From: JAWXBM01 sp034440115 | GTDB lineage: Bacteria > Pseudomonadota > Gammaproteobacteria > Xanthomonadales > SZUA-36 | Assembly (NCBI GenBank): GCA_034440115.1 | Contig: JAWXBM010000100.1 | Location: forward strand, 1 to 8,842 | DNA length: 8,842 bases | Direction: 5' to 3' | Part shown: one piece after another, positions 1 to 7,430 of the stretch | Numbering within the stretch: the first letter of the stretch is position 1 | Layout of the letters: each line of letters opens with the position of its first letter | Translations under genes and position numbers: made by a program | The notes under the pieces: model-generated | Told to the model about the DNA's origin: nothing | Seen by the model: the letters and a program-made list of their open reading frames with translations, nothing else | The model's database searches: none

Positions 1-846
1 CAAGTGCAGGGCTGGGGTGGTGCTGCTGGCGAAGGCAAAAATCCCCCAACCGGAAGTGTTATTTATTTCTCTATGGCGTCCGAACCCGATCTCGGGAAGG
101 CTCCCGTGTCACTGGCTATTCTCTCTGCGGACGGCCAGGTTCTGAATACATTCGAGGCCAGCGATAATCGCAGTGGCTTGACCGCAAAAACCGGCCTGAA
201 TCGCTTTATCTGGGATTGGAATGTGGCGGCGCTGGAAAAAGCGGGCGCTGACCTTGCCACTTACCGTCGACCAGTTTCCTACCGCGTTGCGCCCGGAACT
301 TACACTGCAAGGTTGAATGTGGGTACGCAAAGCGCCAGCCAGGCATTTGAAGTCACCTCTGACCCTCGAATTCCTTTAAGCGCTGCAGAAAGCTCGCAAA
401 AGCAGGCTTTGCTGCAGTCGATTTACGCCGAGGCGGGCAGTTTACTCGAACAGGTAGCTGCCCTGCGCACCATTCACAGCGATGCAGAAGCCTTGCGCAA
501 AATCATGCAAGGGAATCAATCGGCTGAGCTTGAGAACGCCGGATCTGCGCTGGTGGCGCAGATTGATGACTGGTTGGTTCGCAACGTTGAAGAAGGCGAC
601 AAGAATTTTGTTGAAGCAGGTCATTCCCCAAGCCGGCTGGATTTCAGCCTGTTTGAAGTACTCAATTTGGTAGACGGTTCACATACGCCGCTGACGCAGG
701 GCGTTTTGGACCGGGTGGCGAATGTGCGCGCACGCTACAGCGTCGCGTTGAATGATTACAACAGCATTCTGAGTGACGAGTTGGCGCGTTTTAATTCGCT
801 CACAGCAGAACAGTCGGTACCGGCCATCGTGCCCGGTGATTCCTGA
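1..846 (+). CDS. BNR/VPS10-type exported protein, C-terminal part (5' end outside window)
   Basis: The reading frame is open from the first base and stops at TGA 844-846, so this is the last 281 codons of a longer gene. The GTG at 4-6 is very unlikely to be the true start. The sequence aligns by eye with the C-terminal 300 residues of the complete BNR protein at 4198-7380: GKNPP (codons 12-16) followed by an IYFS strand, a GLNRFIWDWN segment matching GQNRYQWNLR, and YRVAPGTYT matching YRAAPGSYT. This part resembles an Ig-like/FlgD-like beta-sandwich that follows the propeller in this family. A DPRIP motif (codons 121-125) then leads into a long, mostly helical, Ala/Leu/Glu-rich tail. No Asp-box repeats remain here; they should lie upstream. 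By family, the protein is exported to the periplasm or cell surface. Such proteins are often labelled glycosyl hydrolase or sortilin-like, but their biochemical role is not established. Confidence 0.8.
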   Translation, partial: QVQGWGGAAGEGKNPPTGSVIYFSMASEPDLGKAPVSLAILSADGQVLNTFEASDNRSGLTAKTGLNRFIWDWNVAALEKAGADLATYRRPVSYRVAPGTYTARLNVGTQSASQAFEVTSDPRIPLSAAESSQKQALLQSIYAEAGSLLEQVAALRTIHSDAEALRKIMQGNQSAELENAGSALVAQIDDWLVRNVEEGDKNFVEAGHSPSRLDFSLFEVLNLVDGSHTPLTQGVLDRVANVRARYSVALNDYNSILSDELARFNSLTAEQSVPAIVPGDS

Positions 847-849
847 GCC

Positions 850-996
850 ATGCTTGCAAAACGATGGTATGCAATGGGATGGTATGCATCAGGATGGCTG
901 GAGAACAGGGTGGCTTTTAACCGCAAAGTGCACAGAAGTGAGATGTTCTTGGCAGTTTTTAAAGGATCACATAATCGCAGCGAGGAGTTGTTATGA
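850..996 (+). CDS. Possible small Trp/Tyr-rich ORF, 48 aa, between BNR gene and receptor
   Basis: The ATG at 850 lies 3 nt after the stop codon of the preceding gene. The frame runs 48 codons to TGA 994-996, which overlaps the receptor start codon as ATGA. A weak GGTGA Shine-Dalgarno-like sequence sits at 835-839, 10 nt before the ATG. The N-terminus reads MLAKRWYAMGWYASGWLEN, with a five-residue period (RWYAM, GWYAS, GWLEN) produced by the 15-nt DNA period there. There is no signal peptide and no convincing membrane helix, and I recognise no family. The tight spacing on both sides fits a translationally coupled leader or small protein. However, an open run of 48 codons can easily arise by chance, and this gap must also carry any promoter for the receptor. 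Confidence 0.25.
   Translation: MLAKRWYAMGWYASGWLENRVAFNRKVHRSEMFLAVFKGSHNRSEELL
863..888 (+). repeat. 11-bp direct repeat, period 15 bp, upstream of receptor gene
   Basis: The sequence GATGGTATGCA occurs at 863-873 and again at 878-888, separated by ATGG. A shorter GGATGG echo follows at 892-897. The repeat lies 105-130 bp upstream of the receptor ATG. It could be a paired regulator-binding site for the receptor gene, or simply the in-frame pentapeptide repeat of the small ORF that covers it. A period of 15 bp is not an integral number of helical turns, which slightly weakens the operator reading. Confidence 0.5.
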
Positions 997-3900
997 AAAT
1001 TCGGTTTAAGGTTTTGTTGTTCATGAGCAGCCTGGTGTGGGGCATAGGCTTGATTGGGGTAACATTCTTTCCCATCGCAGCCCTGGCGCAGAATCCAGCG
1101 GTTGATTTGGAAGAAGATGCTGAGAGCGGTGCGCTTGAGGAAGTAACCGTCACCGGTTCGCGCATCAAACGCCAGGAGTTGATTACCAGCACTCCGATTA
1201 CCGTGATCGGGGCGCAAGATTACACTTTGTCTGGCACCACCAATGTTGAACAGCTCCTCAATTCCATGCCACAAGTTATTCCCGGTGAAGGCGGCTATAC
1301 CAACAATGACAGCAATGGTGTTGCCACGGTTGACCTTCGCGGGCTTGGCGTGCAGCGCGGTTTGGTACTGGTGAATGGTCGTCGTTACATATTTTTCGAC
1401 TCAACCCAGGTTACTGATTTGAACACGGTTCCTGCGGCCTTGGTGGCGGGAACCGAAATCGTCACCGGTGGCTCTTCCGCGGTGTACGGTTCTGATGCCA
1501 TCAGCGGTGTGGTCAACTTTCTTTTGAAAGACGACTTCGAAGGCCTGGCACTCACCGGCCAATACGATGTGAGCAGACATGGCGATGGCGACACGATGAA
1601 CTTTGACGTCACCATGGGCGGCAATTTCGCTGATGATCGCGGTAACGCAGTGGTCTACTTTAACTATTTGGACCGCGAGGCGGTGCTGGCTGATGCACGC
1701 AAGCAATCCGAGTTCTTCCTGGTCGATGCGGTGGATGCCAATGGCAAACCGATTCTCTCTCCAGGTGGCAGTTCTTCAATTCCGAACGGCAGAATTTCCG
1801 GATTTCCTGTCTCGGGTCCGGAATTTCTCGCCAGACCTGGATTACAGGCCGCTTTGGCGGCCGCTGGTCTCACCGGTGTTGGCTCGTTCGGCTTCAAATT
1901 TGATGATACGGGCAAAATCGTCAGCCCCTTTGTCAGCCCTGGCGATCAGTACAACTTCAACCCACTGAACTATCTGCAACTGCCGCAAGAAAGAAAAATG
2001 GTCGGAACGCTGGCCACCTACCAGATTTCTGACAAGGCAGAAGCCTATGTAGAAGGCATGTTTGTGCAGAATATTGTTGAAACCAAGAGGGCGCCTACGC
2101 CAGTGGGTGGCAGCGCTTTGTTCCAGGTCAACAGCCCCTTCCTGACTCCAGCAGTGCAGGCGATTTTCCGTGCTCTGGATGCTTCAGAAGGAACAGTTCA
2201 ACGCGGTGCCAATGGAGCTCCGGTTCTGGGGCCTGACGGCCTGCCTATCATCACTCCGGCCGCAACCCGCAATGATGGCTATACCACTGTAGGTTATGCC
2301 CGCCGCCTGGCTGAAGTGGCCACGCGAGATGTTGTATTTGAGCGCAACGCTTTGCGCGCACTGTTCGGACTGCGCGGTGACCTGGACGACATGGGTTTTC
2401 TGAAAAATCCCGATTACGACATGTACTATTCCTACGCCCGCACCCGCAATGTAACAAATTCATTCGGTAGCACCCTGGCTGCTGCGTTTACGCAAGGTCT
2501 GACAACCAAATTTGACGCCAATGGCAATCTGGTTTGTGTCAACCCGGCCAACGGGTGCAGGCCGATCAACATGTTTGGGCCCTTCATCTCTCCCGAAGCT
2601 GCCGGTTTCTTCCAGACCAGCCAAACCAGTAGCGAAGAAGCGTCCATGCAGGTGGCCTCGGCAGTGATTACCGGCGATACCTTCGCCCTTCCCGCGGGAA
2701 ATATTGGCCTGGCATTTGGTGCGGAATATCGCACCGTTGATGGCTTGTTTGTGCCGTCCCAGGGCGGTGTCGGTGATGTCAATACCGGCCCGACCGGCGG
2801 TGACTACGATGTTTGGGAGTTGTTCACCGAAGTGCTGGTACCGATTGCCGAAAGCTTTGAAGCCACCGCTGCTTTACGTTATTCCGATTACTCGCTGGAG
2901 AATGTTGGTGGTGTGTGGACTTACGGCACGGGCTTGACCTGGAACATCAACAACAGCTTTATGTTGCGCGGTCAATACCAGCACGCGGTGCGGGCGCCCA
3001 GCGTGGATGAGCTGTTTTCTGCCCAAACCGGTTCTGCGCCGGCAGCAGTAGATCCCTGTGCGCGGCCAAACGCTGCCACCGACCCGGTTATCCGGGATCT
3101 GTGTGTCGCCACCGGCGTGCCGATTGGGCTGGTAGGAGACCCGGGTTTGCAACCCAACTTCCAGATCACCGGCATTACCGGCGGCAATCCCAATCTGCAG
3201 GAAGAAAGTGGTGATACCTACACCTTTGGCCTGGTATTTACTCCGGAGTACTTCAAGGGCTTGAGCGTCACCCTCGACTACTACAACATCACAGTTGAAG
3301 ACGCGATCGCGCAGAGCGGTGGTTCTGTCAACAACGTACTGGATCTGTGCTACAACCGCATTCAAAGCGTCAACAGCGTGTTCTGCAGATCCGTAGTCAG
3401 GCAGCCCAATGGCATCATTAATACCCCCGGTGGCGTTTTCGTGCTGAATGAAAATATTGGTCAGATTGAAACCGACGGTATTGATTTACATGCCAGCTAT
3501 GCCTGGGACGTTGGCTTTGGCCTGTTCAGCGAAGGCAGCTCTTTTGATGTCACCTTTGGTGCCACCTGGTTGAACAATTTTGATGTAACGCCGGTGGCCG
3601 AGTTACCCGGGCTGGTGAATGAATGTGCGGACAGCTTTGGTCTGACCTGTGGTGAGCCATTGCCGGAATTCAAATCCACCACCCGTTTGAACTGGTATAC
3701 CGGCCCATTGACCCTCAGTTTGAGATGGCGCTGGCTGGCCAGTGTGACCGATGACCGGATTACCAACGGTCCACGCTTGCCAGCACAGTTGGCAGTGCCT
3801 TATACCGGTGACGTCAACTATTTTGACCTGACTGGTTATTACACCATCAACGATAACTATTCCTTTACTCTTGGAATTGAAAACATCTTCGATGAGATCC

Positions 3901-4001
3901 AACCGATTATCGGCAGCTCGCAGGAGCAGTTAAATACGTTCCCGAGTACCTACGACCCGTTTGGTCGCTTGTACTTCTTCAGTTTCACGGCGCATTACTG
4001 A
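993..4001 (+). CDS. TonB-dependent outer-membrane receptor
   Basis: This is a ligand-gated 22-strand outer-membrane porin-type receptor that imports a scarce substrate into the periplasm using the TonB-ExbB-ExbD system. The ATG at 993 is preceded by GAGGAG at 982-987, a good Shine-Dalgarno with 5 nt spacing. Residues 1-32 form a signal peptide (basic start, hydrophobic core, ALA before Gln33). A TonB-box-like EEVTVTG lies at 49-55. The plug follows to about residue 180, with VDLRGLG (113-119), LVNGRR (126-131) and GGSSAVYGSDAISGVVN (159-175), all typical of the family. The barrel fills the rest; VRAPS (666-670) is a common receptor motif, and the chain ends in an aromatic residue (FSFTAHY). 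All eight cysteines occur as four close pairs (515/522, 689/704, 786/798, 878/886), likely disulfides in external loops. The length of 1002 aa fits the larger receptors of gammaproteobacteria and sphingomonads. The substrate is unknown; iron need not be the cargo, and neighbouring hydrolases suggest an organic nutrient. Confidence 0.96.
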   Translation: MKIRFKVLLFMSSLVWGIGLIGVTFFPIAALAQNPAVDLEEDAESGALEEVTVTGSRIKRQELITSTPITVIGAQDYTLSGTTNVEQLLNSMPQVIPGEGGYTNNDSNGVATVDLRGLGVQRGLVLVNGRRYIFFDSTQVTDLNTVPAALVAGTEIVTGGSSAVYGSDAISGVVNFLLKDDFEGLALTGQYDVSRHGDGDTMNFDVTMGGNFADDRGNAVVYFNYLDREAVLADARKQSEFFLVDAVDANGKPILSPGGSSSIPNGRISGFPVSGPEFLARPGLQAALAAAGLTGVGSFGFKFDDTGKIVSPFVSPGDQYNFNPLNYLQLPQERKMVGTLATYQISDKAEAYVEGMFVQNIVETKRAPTPVGGSALFQVNSPFLTPAVQAIFRALDASEGTVQRGANGAPVLGPDGLPIITPAATRNDGYTTVGYARRLAEVATRDVVFERNALRALFGLRGDLDDMGFLKNPDYDMYYSYARTRNVTNSFGSTLAAAFTQGLTTKFDANGNLVCVNPANGCRPINMFGPFISPEAAGFFQTSQTSSEEASMQVASAVITGDTFALPAGNIGLAFGAEYRTVDGLFVPSQGGVGDVNTGPTGGDYDVWELFTEVLVPIAESFEATAALRYSDYSLENVGGVWTYGTGLTWNINNSFMLRGQYQHAVRAPSVDELFSAQTGSAPAAVDPCARPNAATDPVIRDLCVATGVPIGLVGDPGLQPNFQITGITGGNPNLQEESGDTYTFGLVFTPEYFKGLSVTLDYYNITVEDAIAQSGGSVNNVLDLCYNRIQSVNSVFCRSVVRQPNGIINTPGGVFVLNENIGQIETDGIDLHASYAWDVGFGLFSEGSSFDVTFGATWLNNFDVTPVAELPGLVNECADSFGLTCGEPLPEFKSTTRLNWYTGPLTLSLRWRWLASVTDDRITNGPRLPAQLAVPYTGDVNYFDLTGYYTINDNYSFTLGIENIFDEIQPIIGSSQEQLNTFPSTYDPFGRLYFFSFTAHY

Positions 4002-4045
4002 GGTTGCAGGAAGCAAAAATCTGTTTGTGCATGAAGTCCGAGAAT

Positions 4046-4080
4046 CTCTGCGCTGCTGCAAAGTTGGCAGCAGCGCAGAG
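4046..4080 (+). promoter_or_regulatory. Perfect 14-bp stem-loop between receptor and BNR gene
   Basis: The left arm CTCTGCGCTGCTGC (4046-4059) is exactly complementary to the right arm GCAGCAGCGCAGAG (4067-4080), leaving the 7-nt loop AAAGTTG. It begins 45 nt after the receptor stop codon. No T-run follows on either strand, so it is not a standard intrinsic terminator. It may be a 3'-end stabilising or processing hairpin that lowers expression of the downstream gene relative to the receptor, or part of a Rho-dependent end. The rest of the 196-bp gap (4002-4197) shows no convincing -35/-10 pair. Confidence 0.55.
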
Positions 4081-4185
4081 CCCCGGCTGAAAATGCGGGA
4101 TAGCTCAGCCAGATCAAGAAACTTCAGGTTTGTAGCGCAGTACAAGCGCCTGCAAAGCAGACTTGCTTATCAGCTTTTACCGCAC

Positions 4186-4191
4186 GTGAGG
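4186..4191 (+). promoter_or_regulatory. Ribosome binding site that fixes the start of the BNR gene
   Basis: GTGAGG lies 6 nt before the ATG at 4198. The reading frame is open for a further 79 codons upstream and overlaps the receptor end, so this site, together with the signal peptide that begins right at 4198, decides the start. Confidence 0.6.
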
Positions 4192-4197
4192 TTCAAC

Positions 4198-7100
4198 ATG
4201 TCACGAACATTTCGTATCCCCAAGTCCTTGCTGACCCTGGCTTTGCTCGTAACGGTGAGCTGTAGTCCGGTTGTTGCCGCTGAACAAAAGGCTATTAACC
4301 CCATTGACTATCAAGCCATGGAGTGGCGTCTGCTTGGGCCGTTCCGGGGCGGAAGGGTTACCGCGGTAGCCGGTCATGCCGATCAGCCGTACACCTATTA
4401 TCAAGGTGCAACGGGTGGTGGCGTTTGGAAAACAGAAGATGCCGGATTGAACTGGCAGAATATCTCTGATGGCTACTTCAAAACCGGCACCATCGGCGCT
4501 CTGGCTGTGGCTCCATCGGATGCAAATATCATTTATGCAGGTACCGGTGAATCGCCGGTGCGAGGCGTAAGTACCTCGCATGGCGATGGCGTTTACAAAT
4601 CCACCGATGCCGGCAAGACCTGGGTCCACCTGGGGCTGGAAGAAACCCGGCAAATTTCAAAAATAGTTGTTGATCCTGCCAATGCCGATGTCGTCTACAT
4701 CGGTGCCCAGGGCAACCCCTGGGGCCCGAGTGATGAGCGCGGCGTTTACAAATCCACTGATGGTGGCCAGAACTGGAGCAAGGTTTTGTTTGTGAACCCG
4801 ACCACCGGCGCCAGCTTTCTGAGTATTGATCCGAATAACCCGGAAACCGTTTATGTAGGTATGTGGGACCATCAAAGGCTGCCGTGGAAAATCCGCAGCG
4901 GCGGGCCAGGCAGCAGTTTGTGGAAAACCACCGACGGTGGATCCAATTGGACCAAGCTGACGCAAGGTTTGCCCGAAATCATGGGTAACACCGGTATCAC
5001 GGTTTCTCCCGCTAATCCGGATCGCGTCTATGCCATGATCGAAGCCACCGAAGGCGGCATATTCCGCTCTGACGATGGTGGCATGAGCTGGACCCTGGTG
5101 AACTCGGATAACGGTATTCGCGATCGTGGTTGGTATTACACGCACATTTTTGCTCATCCGGCCGATGAAAATATGGTTTATGTGTTGGCAGCTTCGATGG
5201 TCGTATCGACCGATGGTGGCGAGACTTTTGAGGGTATCCAAACACCCCATGGTGATAACCATGACCTGTGGATCAACCCACAAAATCCAAACCTCATGGT
5301 CGAGGGAAATGATGGTGGCGCCAATGTAAGCTGGAATGCCGGTAAGTCCTGGACCACCCAGTCCAATCAACCCACGGGGCAGTTTTACCGTGTAGTTACT
5401 GACAATATGACACCCTATCGGCTGTACTCAGGGCAGCAGGACAACAGCTCTATCCGCATCGCCAGTTCGGCTGTGGATGGGGGAATTGGTGAAGAGGACT
5501 GGCGTGCTGTGGGTGGCGGTGAGAGTTCCACGTTTGGTTTTGATCGCGACAACCCCAGGTTGGTTTATGGTACCGGCTTATTGGGTGGTATCACCGAGTA
5601 CGATGACGCTACCGGGCTAGTCCGCCGCATCGATGCCTATCCGTTCTTCGCCGGCTTCCGTTCCGGTGAAGAATTGAAATACCGCTTCAATTGGAATGCG
5701 CCGGTGCTGGTATCACAGCATGATCCCAAGGTCATTTACCACGGCGCGCAGATGGTTTTGAAGTCAGCGGATCAGGGCCTTAACTGGGCCGAGCTGTCAC
5801 CTGACCTGACCCGCAACAACAATGCCACGCTGGGTACTACAGGCGGCCCGATCCAGATTGAAGGCGCGGGTGGCGAGCACTATGCGACCATCATGTACCT
5901 GGCAGAATCTCCGCACGATGCGAAGGTACTGTGGGCGGGCTCTGATGATGGCTTGATTCACGTGACTCGCGATGGTGGCAAGAATTGGAGCAATGTCACG
6001 CCCAAGGGCATGCCGGAAGGGCAGATCAATACCATTGATGTTTCACCGCATGATCCAGCCTCAGTTTACGTAGCGATGACGCGCTACAAGCTCAATGAAT
6101 TCAAACCTTTCATGTACAAGACCAACGATTATGGCAAAAGCTGGAAACTGATTACCAGGGGAATTCCGGCGGATACCTTTGCCCGGGTAGTGCGCGAAGA
6201 TTCAGTCCGTCGCGGCTTGCTCTATGCTGGTACCGAAGCAGGACCGTTTGTCTCATTTGATGATGGTTCCCAATGGTTGCCGTTGCAGCTCAATCTGCCA
6301 ATAGTGCCCATCACAGATTTGCAGGTTCATGGTAACGATCTGGTTGCTGCTACCCAGGGACGGGCTTTCTGGATACTGGATGGTTTGGAGCCCTTACGAC
6401 AGCTCGGTCTACAAAAATCCGGGCAGGAAGTAGTCGTTTTTGCTCCGGGCGATGCGGTGCGGGCCAACGAGGGTTGGGGTCGGGGCGATCAGGGCAAGAA
6501 TCCACCTTATGGTGCCATGATCTACTATTCTCTGGACGAAATACCCGAGGGTGAAGTGACGCTGCGAATATTGGACGAAAACAATGAGCTGGTGCGGGAA
6601 TTTACCAACGTCAGTGAAGGCGCAGAAAAGCAAGGATTCGTCAAAGGCGTTCGCGGCGAACCACCGGCTAAAGCGTTGCCCATGGAGGTGGGGCAGAACC
6701 GCTACCAATGGAATCTTCGCACCCAGCCCATGATCGAAGTTGCCGATACCATTATCTACGTCAGCACCCGGCCGTATCGGGCTGCACCTGGAAGTTACAC
6801 GGTTGAATTCAACGCCGGTGGCAAAACGGTGAGACAACCTCTGCAAGTGGTGCCTTATACCCTCTTGAATGAAGCACCTGTTGAAGATCCGCTATGGATT
6901 GAATCCGCAACACTGCTGAATGAATTGACTGTGCTGGTCAATGATATTCATCGCTCCACCAACCAGATGCGTGCCATTGCCAATCAGGCAAAGGAATTGT
7001 CTACGCCAGATGAATCGGGTGAAGCTCCAACTACCCTGAGCAGCCAGGCAACGGCTCTGCTGCAGCGGGCACAGCAGTGGGAAATCCACATGCCACAACC

Positions 7101-7380
7101 GCCTTTGCCGGGTGGTGTGGAAGATCGCATTTCCATTCCCAGCCGCTTGCTCAGCACCCAGGTATTGCACTTGATGGACATTGTGGATCAAGGTCCGCCC
7201 GTATCCAGCGCCGCCATAGAACAGGCACAGGAATTTCAGCAGAAATGGAGTAGTATCAAGACAGAGATGGATGAAATTCTGTCAACAGATGTGCAAGAAT
7301 TAAACGAAATCCTGCGGACTCAAGGTCTGGAGCCTGTGCAGGTTCCAGATGGCTTGCAGCCGGTTCCCCGGGTGAAATAA
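4198..7380 (+). CDS. Exported BNR/Asp-box (VPS10/sortilin-like) beta-propeller protein
   Basis: The protein is 1060 aa. Residues 1-28 form a signal peptide (RIPK, then a Leu/Val core, with VVA or VAA cleavage after residue 27 or 28). Cys22 sits in VTVSC, a poor lipobox, so a lipoprotein is possible but less likely. The mature N-terminus has a GPFRGGRV segment typical of this family. Asp-box turns of the form S/T-x-D-x-G-x-x-W/F follow at about residues 79, 135, 186, 244, 291, 337, 523, 590 and 642, with a degenerate copy near 686. This indicates one or two beta-propellers, as in VPS10/sortilin and BNR proteins. From about residue 745 an Ig/FlgD-like sandwich (GKNPP at 766-770) is followed by a helical tail. 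Database labels such as glycosyl hydrolase or sialidase are common for this family, but I see no full set of sialidase catalytic residues. It is a paralogue of the truncated gene at 1-846 and lies downstream of the receptor on the same strand. Likely role: periplasmic or surface binding or processing partner (inference). Confidence 0.9.
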   Translation: MSRTFRIPKSLLTLALLVTVSCSPVVAAEQKAINPIDYQAMEWRLLGPFRGGRVTAVAGHADQPYTYYQGATGGGVWKTEDAGLNWQNISDGYFKTGTIGALAVAPSDANIIYAGTGESPVRGVSTSHGDGVYKSTDAGKTWVHLGLEETRQISKIVVDPANADVVYIGAQGNPWGPSDERGVYKSTDGGQNWSKVLFVNPTTGASFLSIDPNNPETVYVGMWDHQRLPWKIRSGGPGSSLWKTTDGGSNWTKLTQGLPEIMGNTGITVSPANPDRVYAMIEATEGGIFRSDDGGMSWTLVNSDNGIRDRGWYYTHIFAHPADENMVYVLAASMVVSTDGGETFEGIQTPHGDNHDLWINPQNPNLMVEGNDGGANVSWNAGKSWTTQSNQPTGQFYRVVTDNMTPYRLYSGQQDNSSIRIASSAVDGGIGEEDWRAVGGGESSTFGFDRDNPRLVYGTGLLGGITEYDDATGLVRRIDAYPFFAGFRSGEELKYRFNWNAPVLVSQHDPKVIYHGAQMVLKSADQGLNWAELSPDLTRNNNATLGTTGGPIQIEGAGGEHYATIMYLAESPHDAKVLWAGSDDGLIHVTRDGGKNWSNVTPKGMPEGQINTIDVSPHDPASVYVAMTRYKLNEFKPFMYKTNDYGKSWKLITRGIPADTFARVVREDSVRRGLLYAGTEAGPFVSFDDGSQWLPLQLNLPIVPITDLQVHGNDLVAATQGRAFWILDGLEPLRQLGLQKSGQEVVVFAPGDAVRANEGWGRGDQGKNPPYGAMIYYSLDEIPEGEVTLRILDENNELVREFTNVSEGAEKQGFVKGVRGEPPAKALPMEVGQNRYQWNLRTQPMIEVADTIIYVSTRPYRAAPGSYTVEFNAGGKTVRQPLQVVPYTLLNEAPVEDPLWIESATLLNELTVLVNDIHRSTNQMRAIANQAKELSTPDESGEAPTTLSSQATALLQRAQQWEIHMPQPPLPGGVEDRISIPSRLLSTQVLHLMDIVDQGPPVSSAAIEQAQEFQQKWSSIKTEMDEILSTDVQELNEILRTQGLEPVQVPDGLQPVPRVK

Positions 7381-7396
7381 ATGGTTTTATGCCCGG
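7368..7396 (+). other. Imperfect stem-loop spanning the BNR stop codon
   Basis: An outer stem CCGGG (7368-7372) pairs with CCCGG (7392-7396), and an inner stem ATAAA (7377-7381) pairs with TTTAT (7386-7390) around the loop TGGT. The two stems are joined by an uneven bulge of 4 nt against 1 nt. There is no T-run after it, and the next gene starts 34 nt later, so it is more likely an intercistronic hairpin than a terminator. It could be chance. Confidence 0.2.
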
Positions 7397-7430
7397 TGTA
7401 TTGAAGGGCGTGATTGTTTGGAGTTGAAAT

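Noticed and set aside
949..975. Promoter-like TTGGCA (949-954) and CATAAT (970-975) before the receptor gene
   Set aside because: The spacer is only 15 bp, and transcription would start at about the Shine-Dalgarno site, leaving no usable leader.
756..1274. 172-codon minus-strand ORF across the gap and the receptor start
   Set aside because: It overlaps two strongly supported plus-strand genes and has a low-complexity, non-family-like product. It is an antisense shadow.
4155..4168. Small hairpin AAGCA-GACT-TGCTT before the BNR gene
   Set aside because: A 5-bp AT-containing stem is expected by chance and has no neighbouring signal.
3961..4197. 79-codon in-frame upstream extension of the BNR gene that overlaps the receptor end
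   Set aside because: It would bury the signal peptide and has no good start or Shine-Dalgarno sequence. The ATG at 4198 has GTGAGG at 6 nt and begins a clear signal peptide.
4198..4265. Lipoprotein signal at Cys22 of the BNR protein
   Set aside because: VTVSC lacks the usual Leu at -3 and small residue pattern of a lipobox, while VVA/VAA sites for ordinary signal peptidase follow directly. It is left as a minor possibility only.
4657..5370. 237-codon minus-strand ORF inside the BNR gene
   Set aside because: It lies fully antisense to the Asp-box repeats of the BNR protein. Repetitive Gly/Asp codons leave the opposite frame open by chance.
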